This document shows positions 26,901-33,641 of a stretch of 64,000 nucleotides of DNA, piece by piece. The notes under the pieces were generated by a model that was given only the letters and a program-made list of their open reading frames with translations, made no database searches and was not told where the DNA came from. The stretch spans positions 1-64,000 of the forward strand of contig CAMJHJ010000001.1 of NCBI GenBank assembly GCA_946405485.1, given 5' to 3'. Each line of letters begins with the position of its first letter. Position 1 is the first letter of the stretch. The stretch comes from an uncultured Bacteroidales bacterium. GTDB taxonomy: Bacteria > Bacteroidota > Bacteroidia > Bacteroidales > UBA932. The translations under genes and the position numbers were made by a program.

Positions 26901-27993
26901 GCACCCGCTTTCCCGAAAGGCCGTCCGGCTTGCCCGTCGGATAATATTTCCTGATAGAAGGCGCCATCTGGCGATAGTAGTCCACTCCCCCGTAGTATGT
27001 ACCAACCCACACGCCGCCTTCCCGGTCGATATAGATGGCATGAACGGCTTTGTCGGACAAGGAATACTTATCCTGCTCCGATGCGCGGAAATGACTCGTT
27101 AAACGGCAATTATCCAGGTCATAGACAAAGAGTCCGGACTCAGTCCCGGCGAACAGGCGCCCATCCTCCGAATAAGTGAGGGTGCGGCAATAGATCGCCT
27201 CCCCCGCTTCGTCCGTGGACAGGATCGACCGGTAGCGCATCGCGTCCAGGTCGAGCGACTTGACGCCGCTCCCCCAATAACCGATCAGCAGTGTATTGCC
27301 CGGTCCCCTGATGACGGAATTGACGTAGTGCTCCTGCTTGCTTCCGGAGTCCGGAAGCTGTAGTGGAACCAGCCGCTTCCGGTCCTGAGACAGGCGCATC
27401 AGCCCGTGGCCGAAATCCCCCACCCAGATATTGCCGCCCTTGTCAATCTCCATGCTCCTGACCGTCAGCGGGTCTGGAAACAGCTCTTCGTATGGGTAGC
27501 ATTCCAGTTTATTGTCACCGGAATAGTAGCAGAACAACCCTCCGCGGATTTCGGCGATCCAAATCCGGCCGGCGTCATCCTTCCGGATGGAAACGACGTC
27601 GCCGCTTACCTGCCGTCCCGACGGGCTCTCTAGGACAAAGGGCTTGAAACGCTCATACTCCGGCGAGTAGATGTAGAGTCCCTTCTCCGTACCGACCCAG
27701 ATATGGCCGTCATCATCCTGGTACAGGGAGGAAATATAGTTGCAGCCAATGCTGAACGGATTCGAAATCTCGTGACGGAAGACCTTGATCTCCTGCCCGT
27801 CGAAACGGTTCAAGCCGTCCTTGGTCCCAATCCAGATAAAGCCATGGTTGTCCTGTAGAATGGTCCTGGCCAGGTTCTGTGAGAGTCCGTCTTTCGCGCT
27901 CAGATGGTTGAAATACATCTTTTCACGCGGCGCCGCAGCGCCTGTAACGGCGCAGAACGACACACAGAAAAGCAGGATCAACAGTTTCTTCAT
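23989..27993 (-). CDS. Hybrid two-component system (HTCS) sensor-regulator
   Basis: 1334 residues in one chain. Order: signal peptide (MKKLLILLFCVSFC), about 14 two-component propeller repeats (for example HGFIWIGTKDGLNRFDG) to about 690, Y_Y_Y domain to about 770, one membrane helix (about 785-806), HisKA with the phospho-His in HEIRTP (about 841), HATPase, receiver with acceptor Asp in SDVMMPRMDG (about 1128), and a C-terminal AraC-type helix-turn-helix. HTCS proteins sense a specific oligosaccharide in the periplasm and switch on a neighbouring utilisation locus. The start at 27993 is preferred over 28002 because the latter ATG lies in the promoter box. Native GC-rich composition; it probably controlled the locus before the low-GC block arrived. 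Confidence 0.95.
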   Translation of the reverse strand: MKKLLILLFCVSFCAVTGAAAPREKMYFNHLSAKDGLSQNLARTILQDNHGFIWIGTKDGLNRFDGQEIKVFRHEISNPFSIGCNYISSLYQDDDGHIWVGTEKGLYIYSPEYERFKPFVLESPSGRQVSGDVVSIRKDDAGRIWIAEIRGGLFCYYSGDNKLECYPYEELFPDPLTVRSMEIDKGGNIWVGDFGHGLMRLSQDRKRLVPLQLPDSGSKQEHYVNSVIRGPGNTLLIGYWGSGVKSLDLDAMRYRSILSTDEAGEAIYCRTLTYSEDGRLFAGTESGLFVYDLDNCRLTSHFRASEQDKYSLSDKAVHAIYIDREGGVWVGTYYGGVDYYRQMAPSIRKYYPTGKPDGLSGKRVHQFCRDKDGMIWITTSDGGLNRFNPVTEKFQWFEPSLDFPNIPCLCRVGDELWAGTNPNGIVVIDPRNQCVKRRINKSDGEGSIRDNSVFAITQSKDGSIYVGTYFGIDRFDPLSRHFTPVEGIPAIYVSSIYEDSHGTLWVGTSKGVFKKAQTDSGWTHYVRVASKESSLPGDKIKSICEDSRGIIWILTNGSGFCRYNPESDNFKRYDQTDGLPNDVVFRMEEDEKGLLWLSTNDGLAAFDPIREQFRVFTMEDGLLCDQYNDRSSFRTEDGTFYFGSIEGFVAFKPSEITAERPSPTAVLSDFSILGTPVRIGVPGSPMQRSLPYLDRLSLKHNQNSFSFKVCTFNYYNSAYGRVLCRLEGTDEEWHPLEGSQYVRYAGLNPGQYRFVVKDADPNAGDRELTSLRIRIRPPWYGTILAKLCYWLLGLSLLAFALWVIRRRNEENYRKRLREVEQESERALHESQLQFFTNIAHEIRTPVTLISGPLDNVLQHGNLDPETTEDLGLVKANASKLLSLVNQLLDFRKIEHSGVTLRYNRCNISALLRETLAGFQYMLRDRNINCSSELPEEDVHAIVDKDAVKTILTNLINNGIKYADGVLDISLAQDGDKLVIRTRNDGRLIPPDMRDSIFKPFVRVGSDRERNVPGTGLGLTFSRTLAEAQGGTLSVEDDDEWNVFRLELPLKHALDTEGESSASEKASKAEIPVPETGDQRPVILLVEDQGDLLEFVRRGLSKTYRVLTASDGLDAAALLEKNTVDLIVSDVMMPRMDGFELCRTVKTDIRFSHIPVILLTAMTDDKSKVSGLELGADSYIEKPFSMEVLKAGIASLLLNRSNMRKAFASSPFFPVTSVAVSQTDKKFAEEVYAIIAENYSNTEFRMDDIASQLNMSRATFYRKIQGVLDMTPNDLLRLERLKQAASLLKDKGLRISEVCYMTGFSSSSYFTKCFQQQFGMSPKEFVESGCVRKES

Positions 27994-27999
27994 TCCAAA

Positions 28000-28007
28000 C
28001 AAATATA
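28000..28007 (-). promoter_or_regulatory. -7 box for the HTCS gene
   Basis: Minus-strand TATATTTG ends 6 bases before the ATG at 27993. It overlaps the alternative ATG at 28002, which argues against that start and implies a very short leader. Confidence 0.5.
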
Positions 28008-28042
28008 ATCATTCATTTCGAACAATATGTTTTTCTTCTTAT

Positions 28043-28050
28043 TATCTTTG
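28043..28050 (+). promoter_or_regulatory. -7 box for the metallo-hydrolase gene
   Basis: TATCTTTG lies 18 bases upstream of the ATG at 28069 and downstream of the alternative ATG at 28027, so it supports the shorter start. Confidence 0.5.
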
Positions 28051-28068
28051 TTTCAGAAATTCAAACCC

Positions 28069-29361
28069 ATGGATAGAAGGGACTTCATTAAAACGGCCGC
28101 CCTGGCCGGTGCTGCGTACGTATTCGATGCCTGCCGTACTCCATTTGCATCCGGAGGAAAGGATGGCCCAACAGGCAAAGCGCTTGCACCGTGGCAGAAA
28201 GGCCAGTTCCAGGTCCACTTTATCTATACCGGGGCCTGCGAATCCCTGTTCCTGATTTTTCCGGACGGGACGTCGATGCTGCTGGACTGCGGAGAGATGG
28301 ATACCCTGGGCCTCGGCTGGCGGGCTGTCCCCCGCCTTCCCGACCACAGCCGGCTCGCCGGAGAATGGATCGCCCGCTATGTGGAGCGGGTCAACCCGCA
28401 CGGACGGGATGTCGATTATATGATGCTTTCCCATTATCACTGCGACCATGCCGGCAGTGAGACCACTTATAGTTTTGACAAGGCCGGAGAGGCCCTCCCC
28501 TATGCGCTCAGCGGATTCGGGGAAGCGGCCCGCTGGCTTCGTTTCGGCAAGGCGTTCGACCGCTGCTGGCCGGATTATACGGAGCCCATTCCCCTTTTGG
28601 ACGATGCCCAAAGGGTGATGAGTCAGATGCGTAAGTTTTACGAGTATCAGACGGAACACAACGGACTGACCGTCGAGCGGTTCCAGGTCGGCGCGACGGA
28701 CCAGGTCCGTATGCTGCACCGTCCCGGAGCCTATCGGTCCTTCCAGGTCCGCAATATCTGTGGCAACGGTTACATCGCTGACGCGGAGGGGCATCTGACC
28801 GACCTCTACGCGGGTGAGAAGGAGGGCAAGGATCGGATCAACGAGAACGCCTTCAGCCTGGGCATGATCTTCCGATACGGCCCCTTCCGTTTCTTCACGG
28901 CCGGCGATTTCTCTCACCGCTGGAAGAAAAAGGACGGAACACCCGTGGACATCGAGAAAGATCTTGCCCGGGTCGTGGAGCCCTGTCAGGTTTCCAAGAT
29001 CAATCACCACGGCCATCAGTCGATGCCGACGGAGCTGGTCTCCGCCCTGCGCTCCCGTGTCTGGATCAACAGCACCTGGAACCAGCGGCACTGCACCGAC
29101 GACACCTTGGAGCACCTCATCGACCGGAACGCCTATCCCGGCGAACGGGTCGTATGTCCGGGAATGATGCCGCCGGAACGGCGTGAATTGATGAAGGAAA
29201 AGGGTCGGGAGTCCATGCTGGACGATGTCGCGAAGGAGAGTTTCGAAGGCGGCCATATCGTCCTTACCGTCAATAAGGGCGGTCAGTCTTACAGCGTCTC
29301 TTATGTAACAGCCGCGGACGAGTCGATGACGGTCCGCAGCGTGCTCCGGTTCAAAGCCTGA
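28069..29361 (+). CDS. Metallo-beta-lactamase-fold hydrolase, exported (Tat-like signal)
   Basis: 430 residues. The N-terminus MDRRDFIKTAALAGAAYVF followed by DAC looks like a twin-arginine signal with a possible lipid Cys22. The MBL metal motif is SHYHCDH (His122, His124, Asp126, His127), and later GDFS and INHHGHQSM supply the remaining Asp and His ligands. This arrangement is that of ComEC-C-terminal-like or UlaG-like hydrolases; the substrate is unknown. It is divergent from the HTCS gene and convergent with the tandem sialidase gene, 6 bases apart. It may belong to the same glycan locus, but nothing in the sequence proves this. Confidence 0.8.
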   Translation: MDRRDFIKTAALAGAAYVFDACRTPFASGGKDGPTGKALAPWQKGQFQVHFIYTGACESLFLIFPDGTSMLLDCGEMDTLGLGWRAVPRLPDHSRLAGEWIARYVERVNPHGRDVDYMMLSHYHCDHAGSETTYSFDKAGEALPYALSGFGEAARWLRFGKAFDRCWPDYTEPIPLLDDAQRVMSQMRKFYEYQTEHNGLTVERFQVGATDQVRMLHRPGAYRSFQVRNICGNGYIADAEGHLTDLYAGEKEGKDRINENAFSLGMIFRYGPFRFFTAGDFSHRWKKKDGTPVDIEKDLARVVEPCQVSKINHHGHQSMPTELVSALRSRVWINSTWNQRHCTDDTLEHLIDRNAYPGERVVCPGMMPPERRELMKEKGRESMLDDVAKESFEGGHIVLTVNKGGQSYSVSYVTAADESMTVRSVLRFKA

Positions 29362-29367
29362 ACCGGA

Positions 29368-31926
29368 CTATTTCGTTCCGGTAGCGTAGATGTCACGGAT
29401 GGGGATCGCCTGGAAGATTTCACTTCCCTGCGAACTTTCATAAAGGATGCCGAGGGTCTCCGGATCCAGGAGCGTCATGCAGGAATAGCCCATGCCGTGA
29501 TAATGGTCCAGCAGCAGGCTGTAAGGCCAGGTCATGCCGTTGTCCAGGCTCAGGCGTACGGTCATGTCGCGTCGCTGGCGGGGGTTGTGGGCGCAATTGC
29601 AGAAGAACAGCAGATCCTTGCCGAGGCAATTATCCTTTGCCTCGACCCGATACAGGCTGGCCTGGCAGAAACACTCGACCAGGGTGCTGTCGGTCTGGTG
29701 CTTGGTCCAGTGGTCTCCGAGGTCGGTGGTGACGTACACCGCCCTTCGCCCGGAAATGCTCCGGTCTCTGGCGTTGATCATCAGTACGCCGGGCTCGATT
29801 TCGGCGATCTGTGACTCATTGACATAGCGCTTGATCTGGCCAAGCCCCCGCTGCCAGGTCTGTCCCCGGTCACGGCTGTAGATGACGGTGGCGGAATAGA
29901 TGTCCTCCGAATCGCGGAACTGAAGCGGCACGACGAGGGTGCCGTCCTGCATCGTGATGCCGATGCCAGGGCCCTCCAGCAGGCTCTTCCAAGCCGGATC
30001 TTTGACTTGATGCGTGATATTGACCGGTTCGGACCAGGTCAGGCCGTCATCGGTCGAACGGCTCATCATCATCTGTCCCGTGCTGTCCGGGGCAAATCCG
30101 CCTTCTTCTGCGGCACTGCGGCGTCCTCCGTGGTGCCAGGTGCCGAAGAGCATCAGGTCGCCTGTCCACTCGTCCAGGAGCAGGCAGGGATCATCGATTC
30201 CGTTCTCTTCCTGGGGTCTTCCGCCCCATTCGCCCATGTCCAGGACGACCTGCATCGGGTCCCAGCTCCGTCCTCCGTCCGTAGAGCGGCTGACGGCGAT
30301 ATCTGTGTCATTGGGAAGGTCCTTGCCCTTTTTCCAACGGACGCCGTAACTGGCGACAAGCGTCCCGTCATGCGTCTTGACAAGCCCCGGGATGCGGTAG
30401 GAAACCGCTCCGTCGTCCCCCTTGTCCCGCACCTTCCGGGCGATGCGGTGGACGTTGTCGCCCAGGACGCTGAGCCCCTCTCCCTCAATGCGGATCGGGA
30501 ACGAACGCATCGTCGGCGGGACCAGGCTGTCGTTCAGACTGATATAGACCCGTCCCCGTTCTGTTTTTACATCTGTAAGGGCTTCGGCCGGCAATTCCGG
30601 GATGCTGAGCGAGAAGGCCGGCAGGCTGTCCCAGGGAGCGACGCAGAGTTCTGCGACCGGTACGTCCGCTTTGCCAGGGATCACGGGAATCGCGATATGG
30701 CGGAGCGCCGGACCCGGATAAAGCTCCTGAAGCGGAACGGCGCGGAAAGCCAGGCTGCCCCCGGGTGTCTCATACAGGACGCCGACCGTCGAGGGATCCA
30801 ATTGCGCAAGGCAACTGTAGCCGTGGCTCTCTTCTTTCTGAAGGAGAAGTTCGAAGGGGAAATTGTATCCATCATTGACACTCATGCGGAGGGTCAGACA
30901 GCTGCGGTCCCGTTCGTCGGAAGGGTTGCAGAAAAGCAGCAGGTCGTGCCCGAAGACGTTGTCCGCGGCCGGGATGGAGAGCAGGCTCCCCTGGCAGACC
31001 GGGTCGCTCAGCATCCCGTCAGCGACGTCGCGCTGCCAGGTCGCACCTTTGTCGTCAGAGACATAGACTGCCCGTCCAGTGCGGGCATTGTCCCGCAGGC
31101 TCAGCATCAGGCGGCCGGATCCGAGAACGGCCAACGCGCCTTCGGTCGTACCGTCTTTGGCCCTGCCTCCGGCTTTCCACGTCCGCCCGTGGTCTGTGCT
31201 GGTGAGGATGGCGCCCGCTGTCGCAGGACTGGCGGTCTGGACGCCGCTGGCGGAATGGTAAGTGGAAGGGGCCCGCAAATCTTTCGAAGGATCCAGGTAT
31301 TGCACGGGTACGGCCAGCGTCCCGTCGGACAGGACGATGCCCCTGCCGGGCGAAGGGGCGATCCAGATTCCTTCGGAAACCGGGTCTCCAGTCCTTTCAA
31401 TCAAGAGGTTTTCGACCGTCCAGTTCGCTCCCCCGTCAGTGCTGCGGAGAAGTTGCAGGCCGGGATCCTGCATCCCGGACGGACAGAGCGGATCCTCGGC
31501 ATCTGTCCGCATCGGATTGGCAGGGAGATTCGATGAGCTGGAAAGAACCCTATGGGGAATGCTCGTCGAATCTCCCTGCCAATCCGTATCAGCGGCTGAC
31601 GCCGAGACGTTCGCCGGAACTGTCGACGCGAAGAGCAGCAAGTCCCGCCCGTCAGCAACCAGACAGGGATAGCGCAGGCCGCGGAGCGCATCCGAAGAAT
31701 ACGCCGTCCAGGTCCGGCCTCCGTCGGAGGAACGGCCGACCTGTAACCCGCCTGCCACTTCACAGACCGCGATCAAAGCCCCGTCCGGAGTCGTGACCAG
31801 GGCCGGAATGCGACCCTGGCCGCCAGCCATCACCGATAATTCCGGCTCCGTACGCACGCAGGCAGCCGGGAATAGAAGAGCCGTCGCCAAGAAAAGCGAC
31901 CAGACCGGAAATAACTTCCTTCTCAT
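29368..31926 (-). CDS. Tandem-domain sialidase lipoprotein carrying an in-frame palindromic element
   Basis: 852 residues; lipoprotein signal ends LFPAAC (Cys23). Two sialidase propellers flank a beta domain. Domain 2 (about 500-850) looks catalytic: SYRIPGLV, the acid/base loop NDTDIAVSRS and Asp boxes STDGGRSW, STDDGLTW, SRDRGQTW. Domain 1 (about 30-400) keeps GRIPALV and Asp boxes (SSDGGRTW, STDGGANW, STDHGRTW, SDDKGATW), but the acid/base loop is shortened to AGGLQVGRSS with no Asp, so it is probably inactive or a binding module. The linker (about 405-500) resembles the N-terminal domain of Bacteroides NanH-type sialidases. A 74-bp hairpin (31513-31586) is read through in frame inside a domain 1 loop. 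It starts 4 bases after the LOG gene, so the two are probably co-transcribed. Confidence 0.88.
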   Translation of the reverse strand: MRRKLFPVWSLFLATALLFPAACVRTEPELSVMAGGQGRIPALVTTPDGALIAVCEVAGGLQVGRSSDGGRTWTAYSSDALRGLRYPCLVADGRDLLLFASTVPANVSASAADTDWQGDSTSIPHRVLSSSSNLPANPMRTDAEDPLCPSGMQDPGLQLLRSTDGGANWTVENLLIERTGDPVSEGIWIAPSPGRGIVLSDGTLAVPVQYLDPSKDLRAPSTYHSASGVQTASPATAGAILTSTDHGRTWKAGGRAKDGTTEGALAVLGSGRLMLSLRDNARTGRAVYVSDDKGATWQRDVADGMLSDPVCQGSLLSIPAADNVFGHDLLLFCNPSDERDRSCLTLRMSVNDGYNFPFELLLQKEESHGYSCLAQLDPSTVGVLYETPGGSLAFRAVPLQELYPGPALRHIAIPVIPGKADVPVAELCVAPWDSLPAFSLSIPELPAEALTDVKTERGRVYISLNDSLVPPTMRSFPIRIEGEGLSVLGDNVHRIARKVRDKGDDGAVSYRIPGLVKTHDGTLVASYGVRWKKGKDLPNDTDIAVSRSTDGGRSWDPMQVVLDMGEWGGRPQEENGIDDPCLLLDEWTGDLMLFGTWHHGGRRSAAEEGGFAPDSTGQMMMSRSTDDGLTWSEPVNITHQVKDPAWKSLLEGPGIGITMQDGTLVVPLQFRDSEDIYSATVIYSRDRGQTWQRGLGQIKRYVNESQIAEIEPGVLMINARDRSISGRRAVYVTTDLGDHWTKHQTDSTLVECFCQASLYRVEAKDNCLGKDLLFFCNCAHNPRQRRDMTVRLSLDNGMTWPYSLLLDHYHGMGYSCMTLLDPETLGILYESSQGSEIFQAIPIRDIYATGTK
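31513..31586 (-). repeat. Palindromic element C inside the sialidase coding sequence
   Basis: Arms 31513-31538 and 31561-31586 are complementary over 26 bases with one mismatch (31534/31565). The 22-base loop (31539-31560) on the minus strand begins TTCCCCATAGGGTT after GCA, matching the loop core of elements A and B. On the coding strand the whole hairpin is in frame and encodes DWQGDSTSIPHR, then VLSSSSNLPANP. Arm plus loop is 48 bases, a multiple of three. Confidence 0.85.
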
Positions 31927-31930
31927 CGTT

Positions 31931-33049
31931 TTACTGTTTGATGCCCGCTTCGAGGAATGCGATGGCTTCGGAGGTCTTGTCCGTGATGAACAGGTGCATA
32001 TTGGAATACTTCTCCCGCTCGCTCAGATCGCGCAGGAAAGGATAGACCGGCACAATGCGCTCGAAGAAGTCGCGGCCCAGGAAGACCATCGGTCCCACGA
32101 TGCCGTCACTGTCGTAGTGGATTTTTGCGGCACTCTGGAAGATTTCCTGCATCGTGCCGGCGGAGCCGGGCGTAAAGAGGATGCCGCCCAGCGTGACGGA
32201 AAGGATCATGTCCTCACGCACGCTGTTGGTAAAGAACTTGGCGATATGGGTCGCAAAAGGGGTGGATGGCTCGTGACCGTAGAGCCAGGTCGGGATCGAC
32301 AGGCTATGGAAGCGCTCCTGGGGGTATTTCGCCTTGACCTCCAGGGCGCTTTTCAGCCAGCGGAACGGAATCCTTTCTCCGGCGGAGGCCAGGATATCGA
32401 TGGCGTCATCTACTTCTTCCTCGCTGCGGCCGGCCATCCAGGCGCCCAGGTGCGTCGCTTCCATGGCACCGGGACCGCCGCCGGAGACCATGAGTTTGCC
32501 CTTTTCTGTCAGGGCCTTGCTGATCTCCACGATCTTGCGGTAACCGTCGTCGGCGCGTTTCAGGCCATGTCCGCCCATGATGCCGATGACATCCTGCAGA
32601 TCGTGACGCTTCAGGAAGTCGGCCATCGCATCATAGATGGAATGGTCGTGCAGGCTGCGGGCAAGCATGACGCGCATGTCATCCGCATGCTCCCCCGCGT
32701 CCTTGTAGTCCGCATACACGCGGGCGTCGAAGGTTCGGGCGAAACTCTCCGGATCTTCCGGGTCGAAACCTTCATACAGGGACTCGGCCGTGTACAGGTT
32801 GGGGTTGAATGCATGGAAAACCATCCCCATCCGCGGCAGGACCAGGCAGTCGCGCATCATGGCCTGCTGACCGGGACAAAGCTCGCAGCCGAAGAAACAG
32901 CAATCCACGAAAGTGTGGGTCAGCGCATAGTCCGGAGCGGCCGTGAAATCGATGTAGGAGAATGCGTAATGGCCGATCAGACGGGTCCCTTCTTCTGGCT
33001 TGGGCAGTTCGGCGATGTGATTGATCTGCAGATAAGGATAGGTTTTCAT
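31931..33049 (-). CDS. LOG-family (lysine decarboxylase-like) Rossmann-fold protein
   Basis: 372 residues. The middle and C-terminal part shows the LOG/MoCo-carrier-like nucleotide-binding fold: GIMGGHGLKR, the SGGGPGAMEA loop and PGSAGTMQEIF, the family's PGGxGTxxE motif with one Gly-to-Ser change. Relatives are nucleotide 5'-monophosphate phosphoribohydrolases or nucleotide-binding proteins of unknown role. The N-terminal 120 residues, with four Cys (VDCCFFGCELC), are an addition I do not recognise. The start at 33049 is chosen because a promoter lies at 33074-33105, so the ATG at 33076 would be inside it. It is probably transcribed with the sialidase downstream. Confidence 0.78.
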   Translation of the reverse strand: MKTYPYLQINHIAELPKPEEGTRLIGHYAFSYIDFTAAPDYALTHTFVDCCFFGCELCPGQQAMMRDCLVLPRMGMVFHAFNPNLYTAESLYEGFDPEDPESFARTFDARVYADYKDAGEHADDMRVMLARSLHDHSIYDAMADFLKRHDLQDVIGIMGGHGLKRADDGYRKIVEISKALTEKGKLMVSGGGPGAMEATHLGAWMAGRSEEEVDDAIDILASAGERIPFRWLKSALEVKAKYPQERFHSLSIPTWLYGHEPSTPFATHIAKFFTNSVREDMILSVTLGGILFTPGSAGTMQEIFQSAAKIHYDSDGIVGPMVFLGRDFFERIVPVYPFLRDLSEREKYSNMHLFITDKTSEAIAFLEAGIKQ

Positions 33050-33073
33050 TCCGTAAGGTGGTCTAGTGACTTT

Positions 33074-33105
33074 CAAAGATAGGAAAATATCCTTGTATCG
33101 TCAAG
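33074..33105 (-). promoter_or_regulatory. Promoter of the LOG-sialidase operon
   Basis: On the minus strand, TTGA (33105-33102) and TATCTTTG (33081-33074) are 20 bases apart, the spacing expected of Bacteroidetes -33 and -7 boxes. The ATG at 33049 follows 24 bases later. Confidence 0.6.
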
Positions 33106-33135
33106 ACTGAAGAAGCGTCATAAGCAAAACAAAAA

Positions 33136-33203
33136 GCAGCCAGGGAAGTTTTGGCAGCATTCCCCGAAGGGTTCATTTCTGCTGCCAAAACTTCCCTGGC
33201 TGC
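33136..33203. repeat. Palindromic element B: 24-bp perfect inverted repeat with conserved loop
   Basis: Left arm 33136-33159 and right arm 33180-33203 are perfectly complementary over 24 bases (GCAGCCAGGGAAGTTTTGGC and on). The 20-base loop 33160-33179 begins TTCCCCGAAGGGTT. It starts 20 bases after the stop of the YegP-like gene (minus strand) and ends before the LOG promoter, so it could act as a terminator or insulator. The stem is unrelated to those of elements A and C, while the loop is clearly related. Confidence 0.85.
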
Positions 33204-33222
33204 CTTGTAAGGCGCTGGAAGA

Positions 33223-33555
33223 TTAGTCGATTTCCTCGACGACCGGGGAATCCGGAGCGTTGCGCATGACGGATGCGATGCCCTGCTTCATCGTACGCTC
33301 GGAAGCATACATCTGGCTGGAGCCGATGACCTGGCCGTTGGTGGCCTTCAGGTTGAAGAAAGGCTTGCCGTTCTTGGCGACCTTGACCTCATAGCGCTCT
33401 GCGACGGGGCCGTTCTTGCGGACGGACTCGATGCCGTTCAGGCAGGACTCCTTCTTGGTATAACCCTCGCTGGTGAGGATGACCTGGCCGTTGGTGGCCT
33501 TGAGGTTGAACTGGAATTCACCGTTCTTGCGGACTGTTACAACAAATTTTCCCAT
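33223..33555 (-). CDS. YegP/DUF1508-family protein, two repeats
   Basis: 110 residues made of two copies of the DUF1508 unit: FVVTVRKNGEFQFNLKATNG (about 4-50) and YEVKVAKNGKPFFNLKATNG (about 55-100), each followed by the same Gln-Val-Ile and helix pattern. There is no signal peptide, so it is cytosolic. The family is small, widespread and of unknown function. It has its own promoter (TATATTTG, minus, 33619-33612) and is followed by hairpin B. Confidence 0.9.
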   Translation of the reverse strand: MGKFVVTVRKNGEFQFNLKATNGQVILTSEGYTKKESCLNGIESVRKNGPVAERYEVKVAKNGKPFFNLKATNGQVIGSSQMYASERTMKQGIASVMRNAPDSPVVEEID

Positions 33556-33611
33556 TGTTTTAATGTATTAAATTGTGAATGAATAATATTCTCTAGCTTT
33601 TATGCCAAGCA

Positions 33612-33641
33612 CAAATATATAAAGATTTTCTTTTTTTACAA
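33612..33641 (-). promoter_or_regulatory. Promoter of the YegP-like gene
   Basis: Minus-strand TATATTTG (33619-33612) with a TTG at 33641-33639, 19 bases upstream, fits a Bacteroidetes promoter. An AT-rich leader of about 55 bases follows. Confidence 0.5.

Noticed and set aside
31513..31586. Hairpins as sequencing or assembly foldback artefacts
   Set aside because: The loops are similar but diverged, arms contain mismatches, and element C keeps the reading frame; an artefact would give identical adaptor-like loops. It remains checkable with raw reads.
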